Assembly (NCBI RefSeq): GCF_002160525.1
Contig: NZ_NFKT01000004.1
Span: 62,001-126,000 of the forward strand
DNA length: 64,000 nt
Origin: Lachnoclostridium sp. An169
GTDB taxonomy: Bacteria; Bacillota; Clostridia; Lachnospirales; Lachnospiraceae
Direction of reading: 5' to 3'
Shown in pieces: positions 1 through 8,099 of the stretch. How positions within the stretch are numbered: position 1 is the first letter of the stretch; every line of letters starts with the position of its first letter. The notes under the pieces are model-generated. The model searched no databases, had not been told where the DNA came from, and was given only the letters and a program-made list of their open reading frames with translations. The translations under genes and the position numbers were made by a program.

Positions 1-1
1 A

Positions 2-250
2 CTGACGAAAAGAGGATTTGTGAACCGTGTAAACAACGTGATCGGCGCGGAGCTGATCGATGAGAACGGCAACCTGAACCATATGCTTAAGATTCTTGCG
101 GACGGGAAGATCAACGTAAATTATATCTATTCTTTTGTGATCCGGCAGGGAAGGGCACCGGTCATGGTGCTCCATACAGACGATTTCGACAGGGCGGAAG
201 AAGTTCTGAAAGCAGCGGGCGTAAAGCTTGTGGAAGAGGAAGAACTGTAG
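2..250 (+). CDS. ACT-domain protein, 5' end cut by the window
   Basis: The frame is open from the window edge, so the GTG at 20 is probably internal and the true start lies upstream. The visible residues match the C-terminal half of the tandem-ACT protein encoded at 1679-2122: both have an N(V/I)(N/E)Y(I/M)Y(S/A)F core, a following VMVLHTDD or AVIKTDD stretch, and the (A/V)x(E/D)(V/I)L(K/R)xxG helix. ACT domains usually bind amino acids and regulate enzymes. It lies about 80 bp before the CoA ligase gene and is probably co-transcribed with it. A role in sensing aromatic amino acids or acids is inference from the neighbour only. Confidence 0.75.
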   Translation: MTKRGFVNRVNNVIGAELIDENGNLNHMLKILADGKINVNYIYSFVIRQGRAPVMVLHTDDFDRAEEVLKAAGVKLVEEEEL

Positions 251-329
251 GAGAGAACCATATGTTCAGCGGAAGAGTCTCGCAAAGGAGAAGCTTCAGA
301 AGGAGAAACTTTTAGAAGGAGAAACAGAA

Positions 330-1661
330 ATGGCGGCAGTATCATTAGAAAACTGGGTTGAGCGGATCCGTGACCCGAAAATTGAATGCATGAGCAGGGA
401 TGAGATGAGCGCCCTGCAGAGCAGACGCCTTGTGGATGTTGTAAACAGGGTGTACAACAATGTGGAGTTCTACCACAAAAAGATGAAAGATATCGGGCTG
501 GAACCCGGAGATATCAAATCCATCGAGGATATCGAAAAACTTCCGTTTACCACAAAGGAGGACCTGAAGAACAACTATCCATTCGGACTCCTTGCAATCC
601 CCATGAAGGATGTGGTCCGTGTCCAGGGAACATCCGGAACGACGGGAAAACTGACGATCGCTCCCTATTCCCAGAAAGATGTGGATGTATGGGGAGAGTG
701 TGTCGCAAGAGGTCTCGTGATGGCGGGACTTACCAATGAGGATATCATCCATGTATGTTACGGGTACGGGCTTTTTACCGGAGGGATGGGACTTGATTTC
801 GGCGCAAAGGCGCTGGGAGCGACAGCGATCCCCATGTCTGCGGGAAACACGAAGCGCCAGATGATGTGCATGGAGGATCTGGGGGCAACCGCTTTTGCCT
901 GCACGCCGTCCTACGCCCTTTACCTGGCAGAATCCCTCCAGGAAGCGGGTGTTGTGGATCGTCTGAAACTGAAGGCGGGAATCCACGGAGCTGAGCCCTG
1001 GACGGAAGAGATGCGCAAGAAGATCGAGAGCATTCTCCATATTAACTGCTTCGACATCTACGGTCTCTGCGAAGTCACGGGACCGGGTGTTGCCCAGGAC
1101 TGCATCCACCATGCGGGACTCCATGTGCATGAGGATTATTTCTATCCGGAAGTACTCAATCCTGCGACTCAGGCAAAATGTGCAGACGGCGAGACCGGTG
1201 AGCTTGTATTCACCACTCTTGCAAAGGAGGCCATGCCGCTGATCCGCTACCGCACAAAGGATCTGACAAGCATCGACCACAGCACGTGCGAGTGCGGAAG
1301 AACTCTTCCGAGAATTTCCAAGTTTACGGGAAGAACCGACGACATGAAAGTGATCCGCGGCGTGAACGTATTCCCGACCCAGGTGGAGACTGCACTTCTG
1401 AGTATGGGCGGGGCAGTGGCGCCGCACTACATGATGATCGTCGACAGAGAGGACAACCTGGATGTCCTGACGGTCATGGTGGAAGTGGACGAGTCCATGT
1501 TCTCCGACGAGATCCGGAAACTGGATGCACTCAGAGACAAGATCGCTGCCGTACTCAAGACAGCTCTCGGCATCTCCGTACGCGTGAAACTCGTGGAGCC
1601 GAAAACGATCCAGAGAAGCGAAGGCAAGGCTGTCCGCGTGATCGATAACAGAAATCTGTAA
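330..1661 (+). CDS. paaK: phenylacetate-CoA ligase-type (aryl acid) AMP-forming enzyme
   Basis: An ANL-superfamily enzyme of 443 residues, the normal length for the PaaK family. Such enzymes adenylate an aromatic acid and transfer it to CoA in the cytoplasm. The phosphate-binding motif GTSGTTGK lies at about residues 100-107, the YGLCEVTGPG adenylate-binding segment at about 250, and the RTDDMKVIRG hinge near 350. The open frame reaches back to 228, but the ATG at 330 is preceded by AGAAGGAG at good spacing and gives the family N-terminus, so it was chosen. It is flanked by two ACT-domain genes, an arrangement common in anaerobes that ferment aromatic amino acids through aryl pyruvates. The exact acid (phenylacetate, indoleacetate or other) cannot be read from sequence. 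Confidence 0.9.
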   Translation: MAAVSLENWVERIRDPKIECMSRDEMSALQSRRLVDVVNRVYNNVEFYHKKMKDIGLEPGDIKSIEDIEKLPFTTKEDLKNNYPFGLLAIPMKDVVRVQGTSGTTGKLTIAPYSQKDVDVWGECVARGLVMAGLTNEDIIHVCYGYGLFTGGMGLDFGAKALGATAIPMSAGNTKRQMMCMEDLGATAFACTPSYALYLAESLQEAGVVDRLKLKAGIHGAEPWTEEMRKKIESILHINCFDIYGLCEVTGPGVAQDCIHHAGLHVHEDYFYPEVLNPATQAKCADGETGELVFTTLAKEAMPLIRYRTKDLTSIDHSTCECGRTLPRISKFTGRTDDMKVIRGVNVFPTQVETALLSMGGAVAPHYMMIVDREDNLDVLTVMVEVDESMFSDEIRKLDALRDKIAAVLKTALGISVRVKLVEPKTIQRSEGKAVRVIDNRNL

Positions 1662-1678
1662 AAAGGGAGGTATTTACT

Positions 1679-2122
1679 ATGGGAATCACCATTCAACAAT
1701 TATCCGTTTTCCTGGAAAACAGAGAGGGACGTCTGGATGAAGTCCTGTCCGTCCTCGCGGGAAATGACATCAACATCGTTGCCCTGAGCCTGGCTGATAC
1801 CGCAGAGTACGGGATGCTGAGGATGATTGTCTCCGATCCGAACAAGGGGAAGGCTGTCCTCAGAGAAAACGGGATTACTTCCATGCTGACAGATGTGGTT
1901 GCTCTGCGCGTACCCCACGAGACCGGATCTCTGAGCCGGGCAATGCATCAGATTGTAGAAGGCGACGTGAACATTGAGTACATGTATGCCTTTGCAAACG
2001 GCTCCGACGCATCGGCGGTCATCAAGACGGACGACCCTGCGAGAGTTGTGGACATCCTGCGGGGAAGCGGATTTGATGTCTGGGAGGCATCGGAAGCTTA
2101 CGTGGCGAACATAAAGGGCTGA
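1679..2122 (+). CDS. tandem ACT-domain protein
   Basis: 147 residues made of two ACT modules, about 1-70 and 72-145, with no catalytic domain. It starts 17 bp after paaK behind GGGAGG and is followed by a strong terminator, so it closes the operon. Stand-alone double ACT proteins next to aryl-acid CoA ligases or indolepyruvate oxidoreductases are common in Clostridia and Archaea and are thought to be ligand-binding regulatory subunits. It resembles the truncated gene at the window start, so the ligase sits between two paralogues. The ligand is unknown. Confidence 0.85.
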   Translation: MGITIQQLSVFLENREGRLDEVLSVLAGNDINIVALSLADTAEYGMLRMIVSDPNKGKAVLRENGITSMLTDVVALRVPHETGSLSRAMHQIVEGDVNIEYMYAFANGSDASAVIKTDDPARVVDILRGSGFDVWEASEAYVANIKG

Positions 2123-2138
2123 GAAAGAAATCAGGAGA

Positions 2139-2187
2139 AAAAGAACTGCCGGACGACCTGGGAAGAGTTGTCCGGCAGTTCTTTTTA
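2139..2187 (+). terminator. Rho-independent terminator of the paaK/ACT operon
   Basis: A long, nearly perfect stem (AAGAACTGCCGGACGAC at 2141-2157 with its complement at 2167-2183) is followed by a T run. It ends the ACT gene transcript. Confidence 0.9.
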
Positions 2188-2266
2188 ATCTCGTTTTTCT
2201 GTATTGCTTTTAAATATTAAATGCCATTCTGGTTTATATAATTAAAAGGTACATTAAAAATTCTGA

Positions 2267-2464
2267 TTAAAGTTTTACTACATTGGTTGCCTGAGGTCCT
2301 TTTGCGCCTTCTGTCACGTCAAACTCGACAGCCTGGCCTTCTTCTAAGGATTTGAATCCATCCATAACAAGCCCTGAGTAGTGAACGAAGATATCGTTTC
2401 CCTCAGAATCGGAGATGAATCCGTAACCCTTCTGGTTGTTAAACCATTTCACTGTACCTGTCAT
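2267..2464 (-). CDS. cold-shock protein (CspA family)
   Basis: A 65-residue single cold-shock domain. RNP1 (KGYGFI) lies at about 12-17 and RNP2 (DIFVHYS) at about 24-30, both with their aromatic RNA-binding residues. The family acts as single-strand nucleic-acid chaperones in the cytoplasm. The frame extends upstream to 2548, but that part overlaps the promoter; the ATG at 2464 has GGAGGG seven bases before it and gives the canonical MTGTVKWFN start. Monocistronic, with an untranslated leader of about 60 bases. Confidence 0.95.
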   Translation of the reverse strand: MTGTVKWFNNQKGYGFISDSEGNDIFVHYSGLVMDGFKSLEEGQAVEFDVTEGAKGPQATNVVKL

Positions 2465-2529
2465 TGTGTAGCCCTCCATAAAGAAAATAATAAGTTTCTG
2501 TACCGGCTCTGCTAAACCGATACTGTGAC

Positions 2530-2558
2530 AGTGTAGCATGTTTAACAATAAAAGTCAA
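2530..2558 (-). promoter_or_regulatory. sigma-A promoter of the cold-shock gene
   Basis: Read on the minus strand: TTGACT (2558-2553), 17 bp, TACACT (2535-2530). It lies inside the upstream extension of the cold-shock reading frame, which supports the shorter start. Confidence 0.75.
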
Positions 2559-2612
2559 CGGATGAAAGATCTGTTTTGTAAAAATATACAAAACATTAAC
2601 ATGGAAGAAACG

Positions 2613-2641
2613 TTGTAATTCCCGGCAGGAACGGGTAAAAT
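2613..2641 (+). promoter_or_regulatory. putative cysK promoter
   Basis: TTGTAA (2613-2618), 17 bp, TAAAAT (2636-2641), about 30 bp before the cysK start. A short inverted repeat, TTTTGTA-N6-TACAAAA (2574-2593), lies upstream and could be an operator. Confidence 0.6.
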
Positions 2642-2671
2642 AGGAGTATAGCGCAAAAGGAGGATAACACC

Positions 2672-3601
2672 ATGAAAGTATACAGAAGCATTACGGAACT
2701 TGTGGGAAGAACGCCGCTTTTTGAGGCGGCAAATATTGAAAAAGAGCTCGGGCTCCATGCAAGGCTCCTGGTCAAGCTGGAATATTTCAATCCGGCAGGC
2801 AGCGTGAAGGACCGGGCTGCCCTGAATATGATTGAGGATGCAGAGAAGAGCGGGAAGATCCGTCCGGGCGCAACCATCATCGAACCGACCAGCGGGAATA
2901 CAGGGATCGGTCTGGCGGCCATCGCAGCGTCGCGGGGGTACAAAGCGGTGTTTGTGATGCCGGAGACCATGAGCATAGAAAGAAGGAAACTTCTTCTCGG
3001 CTACGGGGCGCAGATCGTCCTTACCGATGGTGCAAAAGGAATGGCGGGCGCCATCGAGAAGGCGGATGAACTGGCAGAAGAGACCGAGAATGCAATTGTT
3101 CTCGGACAGTTTGTAAATCCTGCCAATGCCATGGCGCATTATAAGACCACCGGCCCGGAGATCTGGGAAGACACAGACGGGGAGATCGACCTGTTTGTGG
3201 CAGGAGTGGGAACCGGCGGAACCATAACCGGCGTCGGAAAATATCTGAAGGAGAAGAAACCGGCAGTGGAGATTGTCGCCGTTGAACCTGCAGGTTCGCC
3301 TGTCCTCTCCGGCGGAAAGACAGGTCCCCACGGACTTCAGGGGATCGGTGCCGGGTTTGTGCCGGAAGTGCTGGATACATCTGTGTACGACAGAATCTGT
3401 CCGGTCACGGAGGAAGAGGCGTATGAGGCGTCCAGACTGCTTGCGCACCAGGAGGGAATCCTCACCGGCATCACTTCGGGGGCTGCCCTTCACGCGGCAA
3501 TCCTGGAAGCACAAAAACCGGAAAACGAAGGAAAAGTGATTGCAGCTCTTCTGCCGGATACAGGAGAGCGGTATCTGTCAACGCCATTGTTTGATTTGTA
3601 G
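2672..3601 (+). CDS. cysK: cysteine synthase (O-acetylserine sulfhydrylase)
   Basis: A PLP enzyme of 309 residues that makes cysteine from O-acetylserine and sulfide. The PLP lysine is Lys46 in the GSVKDRAA motif, the substrate loop TSGNTG is at about 73-78, and the phosphate-binding GTGGT loop is near 176-180. AAAGGAGG precedes the ATG. It stands alone here; the O-acetylserine producer cysE is about 44 kb away under a cysteine T-box. Length and motifs fit CysK; cystathionine-beta-synthase-type relatives are the alternative but are usually longer. Confidence 0.93.
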   Translation: MKVYRSITELVGRTPLFEAANIEKELGLHARLLVKLEYFNPAGSVKDRAALNMIEDAEKSGKIRPGATIIEPTSGNTGIGLAAIAASRGYKAVFVMPETMSIERRKLLLGYGAQIVLTDGAKGMAGAIEKADELAEETENAIVLGQFVNPANAMAHYKTTGPEIWEDTDGEIDLFVAGVGTGGTITGVGKYLKEKKPAVEIVAVEPAGSPVLSGGKTGPHGLQGIGAGFVPEVLDTSVYDRICPVTEEEAYEASRLLAHQEGILTGITSGAALHAAILEAQKPENEGKVIAALLPDTGERYLSTPLFDL

Positions 3602-3628
3602 AAATATTTGCAAATAAAGCAAATATTT
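3602..3628. repeat. AT-rich inverted repeat after cysK
   Basis: AAATATTTGC (3602-3611) and GCAAATATTT (3619-3628) form a perfect 10-bp stem with a 7-base loop directly after the cysK stop codon. There is no clean T tract, so it is a weak terminator or an operator for the ptsH promoter. Confidence 0.55.
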
Positions 3629-3653
3629 AAGAAATTATTTTGTGAATCTTTCA

Positions 3654-3682
3654 TTGAAAAAAATCAGGGCGTGTTATATACT
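3654..3682 (+). promoter_or_regulatory. ptsHI promoter
   Basis: TTGAAA (3654-3659), 17 bp, TATACT (3677-3682). Close to consensus and about 40 bp before the ptsH start, which itself follows a GGAGG site. Confidence 0.85.
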
Positions 3683-3723
3683 TATTACAAAATTACATTG
3701 AACCAATAAGGAGGTACCATGTT

Positions 3724-3981
3724 ATGAAAGAATTCAAATACGTGATTACAGACCCGGAGGGAATCCATGCAAGACCGGCAGGAATCCTTGTAAAACAGGC
3801 GGCATCCTATCAGTCCGCAGTTAAGATTGCCAAAGGCGAGAAGAGCGCGGATGCGAAGAGAATTTTCGGAGTTATGGGCCTTGGAGTTAAGACCGGGGAA
3901 GAGATTACGGTTACAGTTGACGGAGCAGACGAGGAGAAAGCAGCTGCCGAACTTGAGACATTCTTCAAGGAGAACTTATAA
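3724..3981 (+). CDS. ptsH: HPr, phosphocarrier protein of the PTS
   Basis: An 85-residue HPr that relays phosphate from Enzyme I to sugar-specific EIIA proteins. The active-site His15 is in GIHARPAG. Aligned without gaps to Bacillus HPr in this part, position 46, the serine that HPr kinase phosphorylates in most Firmicutes, is Arg46 here (AKRIFGVMG, codon AGA). Phosphotransfer should be normal, but the Ser46-P signal for CcpA cannot form on this protein. It starts the ptsHI operon; the stop lies 3 bp before ptsI. Confidence 0.95.
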   Translation: MKEFKYVITDPEGIHARPAGILVKQAASYQSAVKIAKGEKSADAKRIFGVMGLGVKTGEEITVTVDGADEEKAAAELETFFKENL

Positions 3982-3984
3982 GAT

Positions 3985-5607
3985 ATGTTTACAATTAGCG
4001 GAAAAAGTGTTTTTGGAGGCGTGGCGATCGGCAGAATTACCTTTTATAAAAGAAACCAGAAGGTGATCAAGAGGAGCCATGTCGATGATATAGACGCCGA
4101 ACTGAAGAGATTTCACGAGGCGAAGGACAAAGCGGTATCCCAGCTTAAGGAGCTCCATGACAAGGCTCTTGACGATGTGGGAGAGGCGAATGCGATGATC
4201 TTTGAGATCCATCAGATGATGCTTGAGGATCTGGATTATCTTGAATCAATCGAGAACATTATCCGCTCACAGCAGGTGAACGCTGAGTTTGCAGTCGCAA
4301 CGACAGCGGATAATTTTGCACAGATGTTCGCTTCCATGGATGATGCTTACATGCAGGGGAGGGCAGCCGATGTAAAGGATGTCTCCGAGCGTGTTCTCGA
4401 TATTCTCTGCGGTGTGGATGAAGGAGTGCATGAGATGACAGAGCCGTGTATTGTGGCGGCGGACGATCTGGCACCCAGCGAGACAGTGCAGCTTGACAAG
4501 AGCAAGGTCCTGGGGTTTGCGACCATGCACGGATCTTCCAACTCCCACACGGCGATTCTGGCGCGGACCATGAATATTCCGGCTGTCATCGGCCTGGGAG
4601 AGGATCTTCAGCCTTCCTTTGACGGAAAGATGGCGGTTCTCGACGGATTTACGGGAACACTCTATGTGGATCCGGATGAGGAGACCCTGGCGCAGATGCA
4701 GGAGAAACGTCAGAAGGATCTGGACCAGAAGGCGCTTCTCGAACAGCTCAAAGGCAAGGACAATGTCACAAAGAGCGGTCAGAGAATCAATGTATATGCC
4801 AATATCGGCAACGTCTCCGATGTAGGAGCCGTGCTGAAAAATGATGCAGGCGGCATCGGGCTTTTCCGGAGTGAATTCCTGTATCTTGAGAACAGTACAT
4901 TCCCCACGGAGGATCAGCAGTTCTCTGTATACAAGCAGGTGGCCGAGAACATGGCGGGCAAGAAGGTTATCATCCGTACTCTGGATATCGGAGCGGACAA
5001 GCAGGTGGATTATTTCGGACTGGATAAGGAAGAAAATCCGGCCCTCGGATACCGTGCGATCCGCATCTGCCTGACGCGCCCGGAGATCTTCAAGACCCAG
5101 CTTCGCGCTCTGTACCGTGCGGCCATGTACGGCAACATCTCCATCATGTTCCCGATGATCATCTCTGTGGATGAGATCCACCGGATCAAGGCGATTATCG
5201 CGGAAGTAAAGGCGGAGCTGAAAGAGGAAGGAATTCCTTTCCGGGACGAGGTGGAGCTCGGAGTCATGATCGAGACACCGGCGTCAGTGATGATCAGCCG
5301 GGATCTTGCGAAGGAAGTGGATTTCTTCAGTGTGGGAACCAACGACCTCACCCAGTATACGCTGGCGATTGACCGTCAGAATTCCAAGCTGGATGAGTTC
5401 TATGATCCCCATCACCCGGCCGTTCTGGCTATGATCCGCATGGCGGCGGAGAATGCGCACGCCGAGGGCAAATGGATCGGTATCTGCGGCGAGCTCGGGG
5501 CAGACCTGGAGCTGACGGAGGAATTCCTGAAGATGGGGCTGGACGAACTGTCCGTGTCACCGTCCATGGTTCTTCCGCTGAGAAAGCGTATCCGGGAGTG
5601 CGAATAA
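3985..5607 (+). CDS. ptsI: PTS Enzyme I (phosphoenolpyruvate-protein phosphotransferase)
   Basis: A 540-residue Enzyme I that takes phosphate from PEP and passes it to HPr. The HPr-binding N-domain covers about 1-145. The phosphohistidine domain holds His188 in GSSNSHTAILAR. The PEP/Mg barrel shows GIGLFRSEFLY, DIGADKQ and VGTNDLTQYTLA, with the active cysteine in IGICGEL near residue 500. AAGGAGAA at the end of ptsH serves as its ribosome site. Co-transcribed with ptsH and ended by a strong terminator. Confidence 0.97.
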   Translation: MFTISGKSVFGGVAIGRITFYKRNQKVIKRSHVDDIDAELKRFHEAKDKAVSQLKELHDKALDDVGEANAMIFEIHQMMLEDLDYLESIENIIRSQQVNAEFAVATTADNFAQMFASMDDAYMQGRAADVKDVSERVLDILCGVDEGVHEMTEPCIVAADDLAPSETVQLDKSKVLGFATMHGSSNSHTAILARTMNIPAVIGLGEDLQPSFDGKMAVLDGFTGTLYVDPDEETLAQMQEKRQKDLDQKALLEQLKGKDNVTKSGQRINVYANIGNVSDVGAVLKNDAGGIGLFRSEFLYLENSTFPTEDQQFSVYKQVAENMAGKKVIIRTLDIGADKQVDYFGLDKEENPALGYRAIRICLTRPEIFKTQLRALYRAAMYGNISIMFPMIISVDEIHRIKAIIAEVKAELKEEGIPFRDEVELGVMIETPASVMISRDLAKEVDFFSVGTNDLTQYTLAIDRQNSKLDEFYDPHHPAVLAMIRMAAENAHAEGKWIGICGELGADLELTEEFLKMGLDELSVSPSMVLPLRKRIRECE

Positions 5608-5628
5608 AAAACAGAATATAAGAGACCT

Positions 5629-5664
5629 GGCGGCGGGAAATTCAATATTTCCCGCCGCTTTTTC
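5629..5664 (+). terminator. terminator after ptsI
   Basis: GCGGCGGGAAAT and ATTTCCCGCCGC form a 12-bp stem with a short loop, followed by TTTTT. Confidence 0.9.
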
Positions 5665-5696
5665 TGTGCGGACTTTCCGCCATCTTTCATTTTCCC

Positions 5697-5725
5697 TTGA
5701 AAAGGACAGGACCCTGTGATAATAT
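5697..5725 (+). promoter_or_regulatory. promoter of the radical SAM/DUF4130 operon
   Basis: TTGAAA (5697-5702), 17 bp, TAATAT (5720-5725). The LexA-like box starts 7 bp downstream of the -10, over the expected transcription start. Confidence 0.75.
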
Positions 5726-5731
5726 GAGAAC

Positions 5732-5745
5732 AGAACATATGTTCG
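5732..5745. promoter_or_regulatory. LexA/DinR (SOS) box
   Basis: AGAACATATGTTCG contains the perfect palindrome GAACATATGTTC (5733-5744). This matches the Gram-positive LexA site pattern CGAAC-N4-GTTCG in all core positions. It sits just after the -10, where a bound repressor would block initiation, and about 20 bp before the start codon of the predicted DNA-repair pair. I saw no second such site in front of a gene in this window. Confidence 0.8.
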
Positions 5746-5763
5746 AATTGAGAGGTGAGAGAT

Positions 5764-7218
5764 ATGTCTGATGAGATTATGCAGAGGGTTCAGAGCCGGG
5801 CGATGGATACCATGAAGAACATAAAGGACAGCATACAGTGTGGAACGAAGCATATTGTACAGACGGGATCGGCGGGGCGGAAGAATGTGTATGAGAAGCT
5901 GCGCATCCTGTCTGATGCGGCAAAGTATGATGTGGCGTGTACGTCAAGCGGCGTGGACAGGAAGGGGGACGGCACCGGTATGGGAAACTGCAGCAGCGCC
6001 GGGATCTGCCATAGTTTTTCCGCTGACGGGAGATGTATCTCGCTGCTCAAGATCCTTTATACGAATGAGTGTATATTTGACTGCAAATATTGTGTCAACC
6101 GTTCGTCCAATGATGTGGAGCGTACTTCCTTCACACCGGAGGAAGTGTGCAGCCTGACCATGGAATTTTACCGGAGAAATTACATCGAAGGACTTTTTCT
6201 GAGCTCCGGTATCCTGAAAAGCCCGGACTATACGATGGAACAGATCTATGCGACTCTGTACCGGCTTCGTCATGTCTGTAATTTCCAGGGATACATCCAT
6301 GTCAAGGCAATTCCGGGCGCGGATCCCCGGCTGATTCAGATGACCGGCTATCTTGCGGACAGGATGAGCGTAAATATGGAGCTTCCCACGGCTGAGAGCC
6401 TGCGTCTTTTGGCGCCCCACAAGTCACGGAAGAATATCCTGGCTCCCATGAGGATGGTGCAGGAAAAGACGAAGGAAAACCGGCAGGAGATCACGGTTTA
6501 CCGGAATGCACCCCGTTTTGTCCCGGCGGGGCAGAGCACACAGATGATTATCGGAGCTACACCCGAGACAGACTATCAGATTCTGAATGTTGCGGAAGCA
6601 CTTTATAAGAAGTTTGAGTTAAAGAGGGTGTTCTATTCGGCATTTGTCCCGGTCAATGAGGATAAGGCGCTCCCTGCCCTGAAAGAGAGCGGTCCGCCGC
6701 TTCTGCGGGAGCACCGTCTGTACCAGGCGGACTGGCTGCTCCGTTTCTATCATTTTGAAGCGGAGGAACTGCTGGACGAGGAGAATCCCAATTTCAATAT
6801 TTTTCTCGACCCGAAGTGCTGCTGGGCGCTGAAACACCTGGATCAGTTTCCGGTGGAGGTGAACCGGGCGGATCACCGGATGCTCCTGAGAGTTCCGGGA
6901 ATCGGGTACAAGTCGGCGTCGAGGATAGTGAAGGCAAGGAGAATGGGAAATCTTCGGTTTGAGGATCTGAAGAAGATGGGAGTTGTTCTCAAAAGAGCGC
7001 TGTATTTTCTTACCTGCCAGGGAAAGATGATGTATCCGACAAGGATGGATGAGGACTATATCACAAGAAATCTTCTCAATACAAAGGAACGCCTGCCGGA
7101 GGGAGCGGACGGAATGACATACCGTCAGATGTCGCTGTTTGATGACATGAATTTTACGATGCAGGCGGGAAATTCCCCGGCGAAAGGGCCGGGGCTTCAT
7201 GTGGAAAGGATGGGATAA
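5764..7218 (+). CDS. radical SAM protein, putative DNA modification/repair (TIGR03916 type)
   Basis: A 484-residue radical SAM enzyme. The [4Fe-4S] motif is Cys103-x3-Cys107-x2-Cys110 (CIFDCKYC). A helix-hairpin-helix DNA-binding motif (LLRVPGIGYKSASRIV) lies in the C-terminal third at about residues 376-391. This combination, together with the downstream DUF4130 gene, identifies the family annotated as a putative DNA modification/repair radical SAM protein linked to uracil-DNA glycosylase-like proteins; its reaction is not established. The ATG at 5764 follows AGAGGTGAG; the GTG at 5755 lies within that site. About 45 residues precede the usual start of the conserved region. The promoter carries a LexA box. 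Confidence 0.88.
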   Translation: MSDEIMQRVQSRAMDTMKNIKDSIQCGTKHIVQTGSAGRKNVYEKLRILSDAAKYDVACTSSGVDRKGDGTGMGNCSSAGICHSFSADGRCISLLKILYTNECIFDCKYCVNRSSNDVERTSFTPEEVCSLTMEFYRRNYIEGLFLSSGILKSPDYTMEQIYATLYRLRHVCNFQGYIHVKAIPGADPRLIQMTGYLADRMSVNMELPTAESLRLLAPHKSRKNILAPMRMVQEKTKENRQEITVYRNAPRFVPAGQSTQMIIGATPETDYQILNVAEALYKKFELKRVFYSAFVPVNEDKALPALKESGPPLLREHRLYQADWLLRFYHFEAEELLDEENPNFNIFLDPKCCWALKHLDQFPVEVNRADHRMLLRVPGIGYKSASRIVKARRMGNLRFEDLKKMGVVLKRALYFLTCQGKMMYPTRMDEDYITRNLLNTKERLPEGADGMTYRQMSLFDDMNFTMQAGNSPAKGPGLHVERMG

Positions 7219-7222
7219 GGCG

Positions 7223-8002
7223 ATGAAGCAGGTCTATATCTGTACGGATACGATGACGGGGCTCGGCTCCGCGCTCTATGACGCCTGGAAGGAGAGCCGG
7301 GATAAAGAAGCGGGAATCGAACTGCGGGGAAAAGTACAGCAGCAGCTTTTCTGTGAATATAAGACTGTGGTGGAATGTGAGGACAAAGCGGTTAAGATTG
7401 CAGGAATGATCAAACGGCATCTGGGTTACAATGCATACTGGGATATCTGCAATGCACTTCTTTCGGATGACAGTGCCAAGGGAGAGGCGGTGTTTCATGC
7501 CATGCAGGAAGCAAGACGGATCCCGGACAGCAGAAAGATCATGGAGCATCTGGGCCATCCGGATGTGGCGAAAGTGTTTGAACTGAGCAGGAGAGTGTCC
7601 AACGAGGCGCACAGATACAAAGAATTCATCCGTTTCCGTGAACTGAAAAACGGCGTCCTGTTTTCCGAAATCTCGCCCAGGACCCAGATTCTGACCTGCA
7701 TTGCAGAGCATTTTTCCAACCGTTTTCCGTTGGAGAACTGGATGATCTGCGATAAGACCCACGGGATCTCTCTTGTCCATCCTGCCCGGGATAAGTGCCG
7801 GCTGGTGTGGGGAGTGGAACTGAATCCGGAAGCGGCAGGTGCGGTTTCCGACGCGGAAGAGGCATATGAGACGCTCTGGCGGGTGTTCTTTGAATCCATC
7901 TCCATCAAAGAGCGGGAGAATCCCGGGCTGCAGCGGAATATGCTTCCCCTGCGGTACCGGGGAGACATGCCGGAATTTTGGACGGACAGGAGCGAAAGTT
8001 AA
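7223..8002 (+). CDS. DUF4130 protein (TIGR03915), partner of the radical SAM protein
   Basis: 259 residues, beginning MKQVYICTDT and ending with the family signature NMLPLRYRGDMPEF. In other bacteria this family occurs beside, or fused to, uracil-DNA glycosylase-type domains and next to the TIGR03916 radical SAM enzyme, hence the database name probable DNA metabolism protein. No catalytic residues are established. The start at 7223 lies 4 bp after the radical SAM stop codon; a start at 7199 overlapping it is possible but gives an atypical N-terminus. Translational coupling and joint control by the LexA-box promoter are likely. Confidence 0.87.
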   Translation: MKQVYICTDTMTGLGSALYDAWKESRDKEAGIELRGKVQQQLFCEYKTVVECEDKAVKIAGMIKRHLGYNAYWDICNALLSDDSAKGEAVFHAMQEARRIPDSRKIMEHLGHPDVAKVFELSRRVSNEAHRYKEFIRFRELKNGVLFSEISPRTQILTCIAEHFSNRFPLENWMICDKTHGISLVHPARDKCRLVWGVELNPEAAGAVSDAEEAYETLWRVFFESISIKERENPGLQRNMLPLRYRGDMPEFWTDRSES

Positions 8003-8099
8003 AAAATTCTGGTTGTATAAAACGTCCGGAGAGATTATGATAGTAATGACACCAGATAAAGCAGTTCAGGATATTCCTGACGGAAAAGAGAGGAGACAT

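Noticed and set aside
3284-3298. GAACCTGCAGGTTC resembling a LexA site
   Set aside because: The half sites are separated by six bases, not four, and the sequence lies inside the cysK coding region.
4267-5181. Minus-strand frame opposite ptsI
   Set aside because: Same reasons: shadow of a strongly conserved coding sequence.
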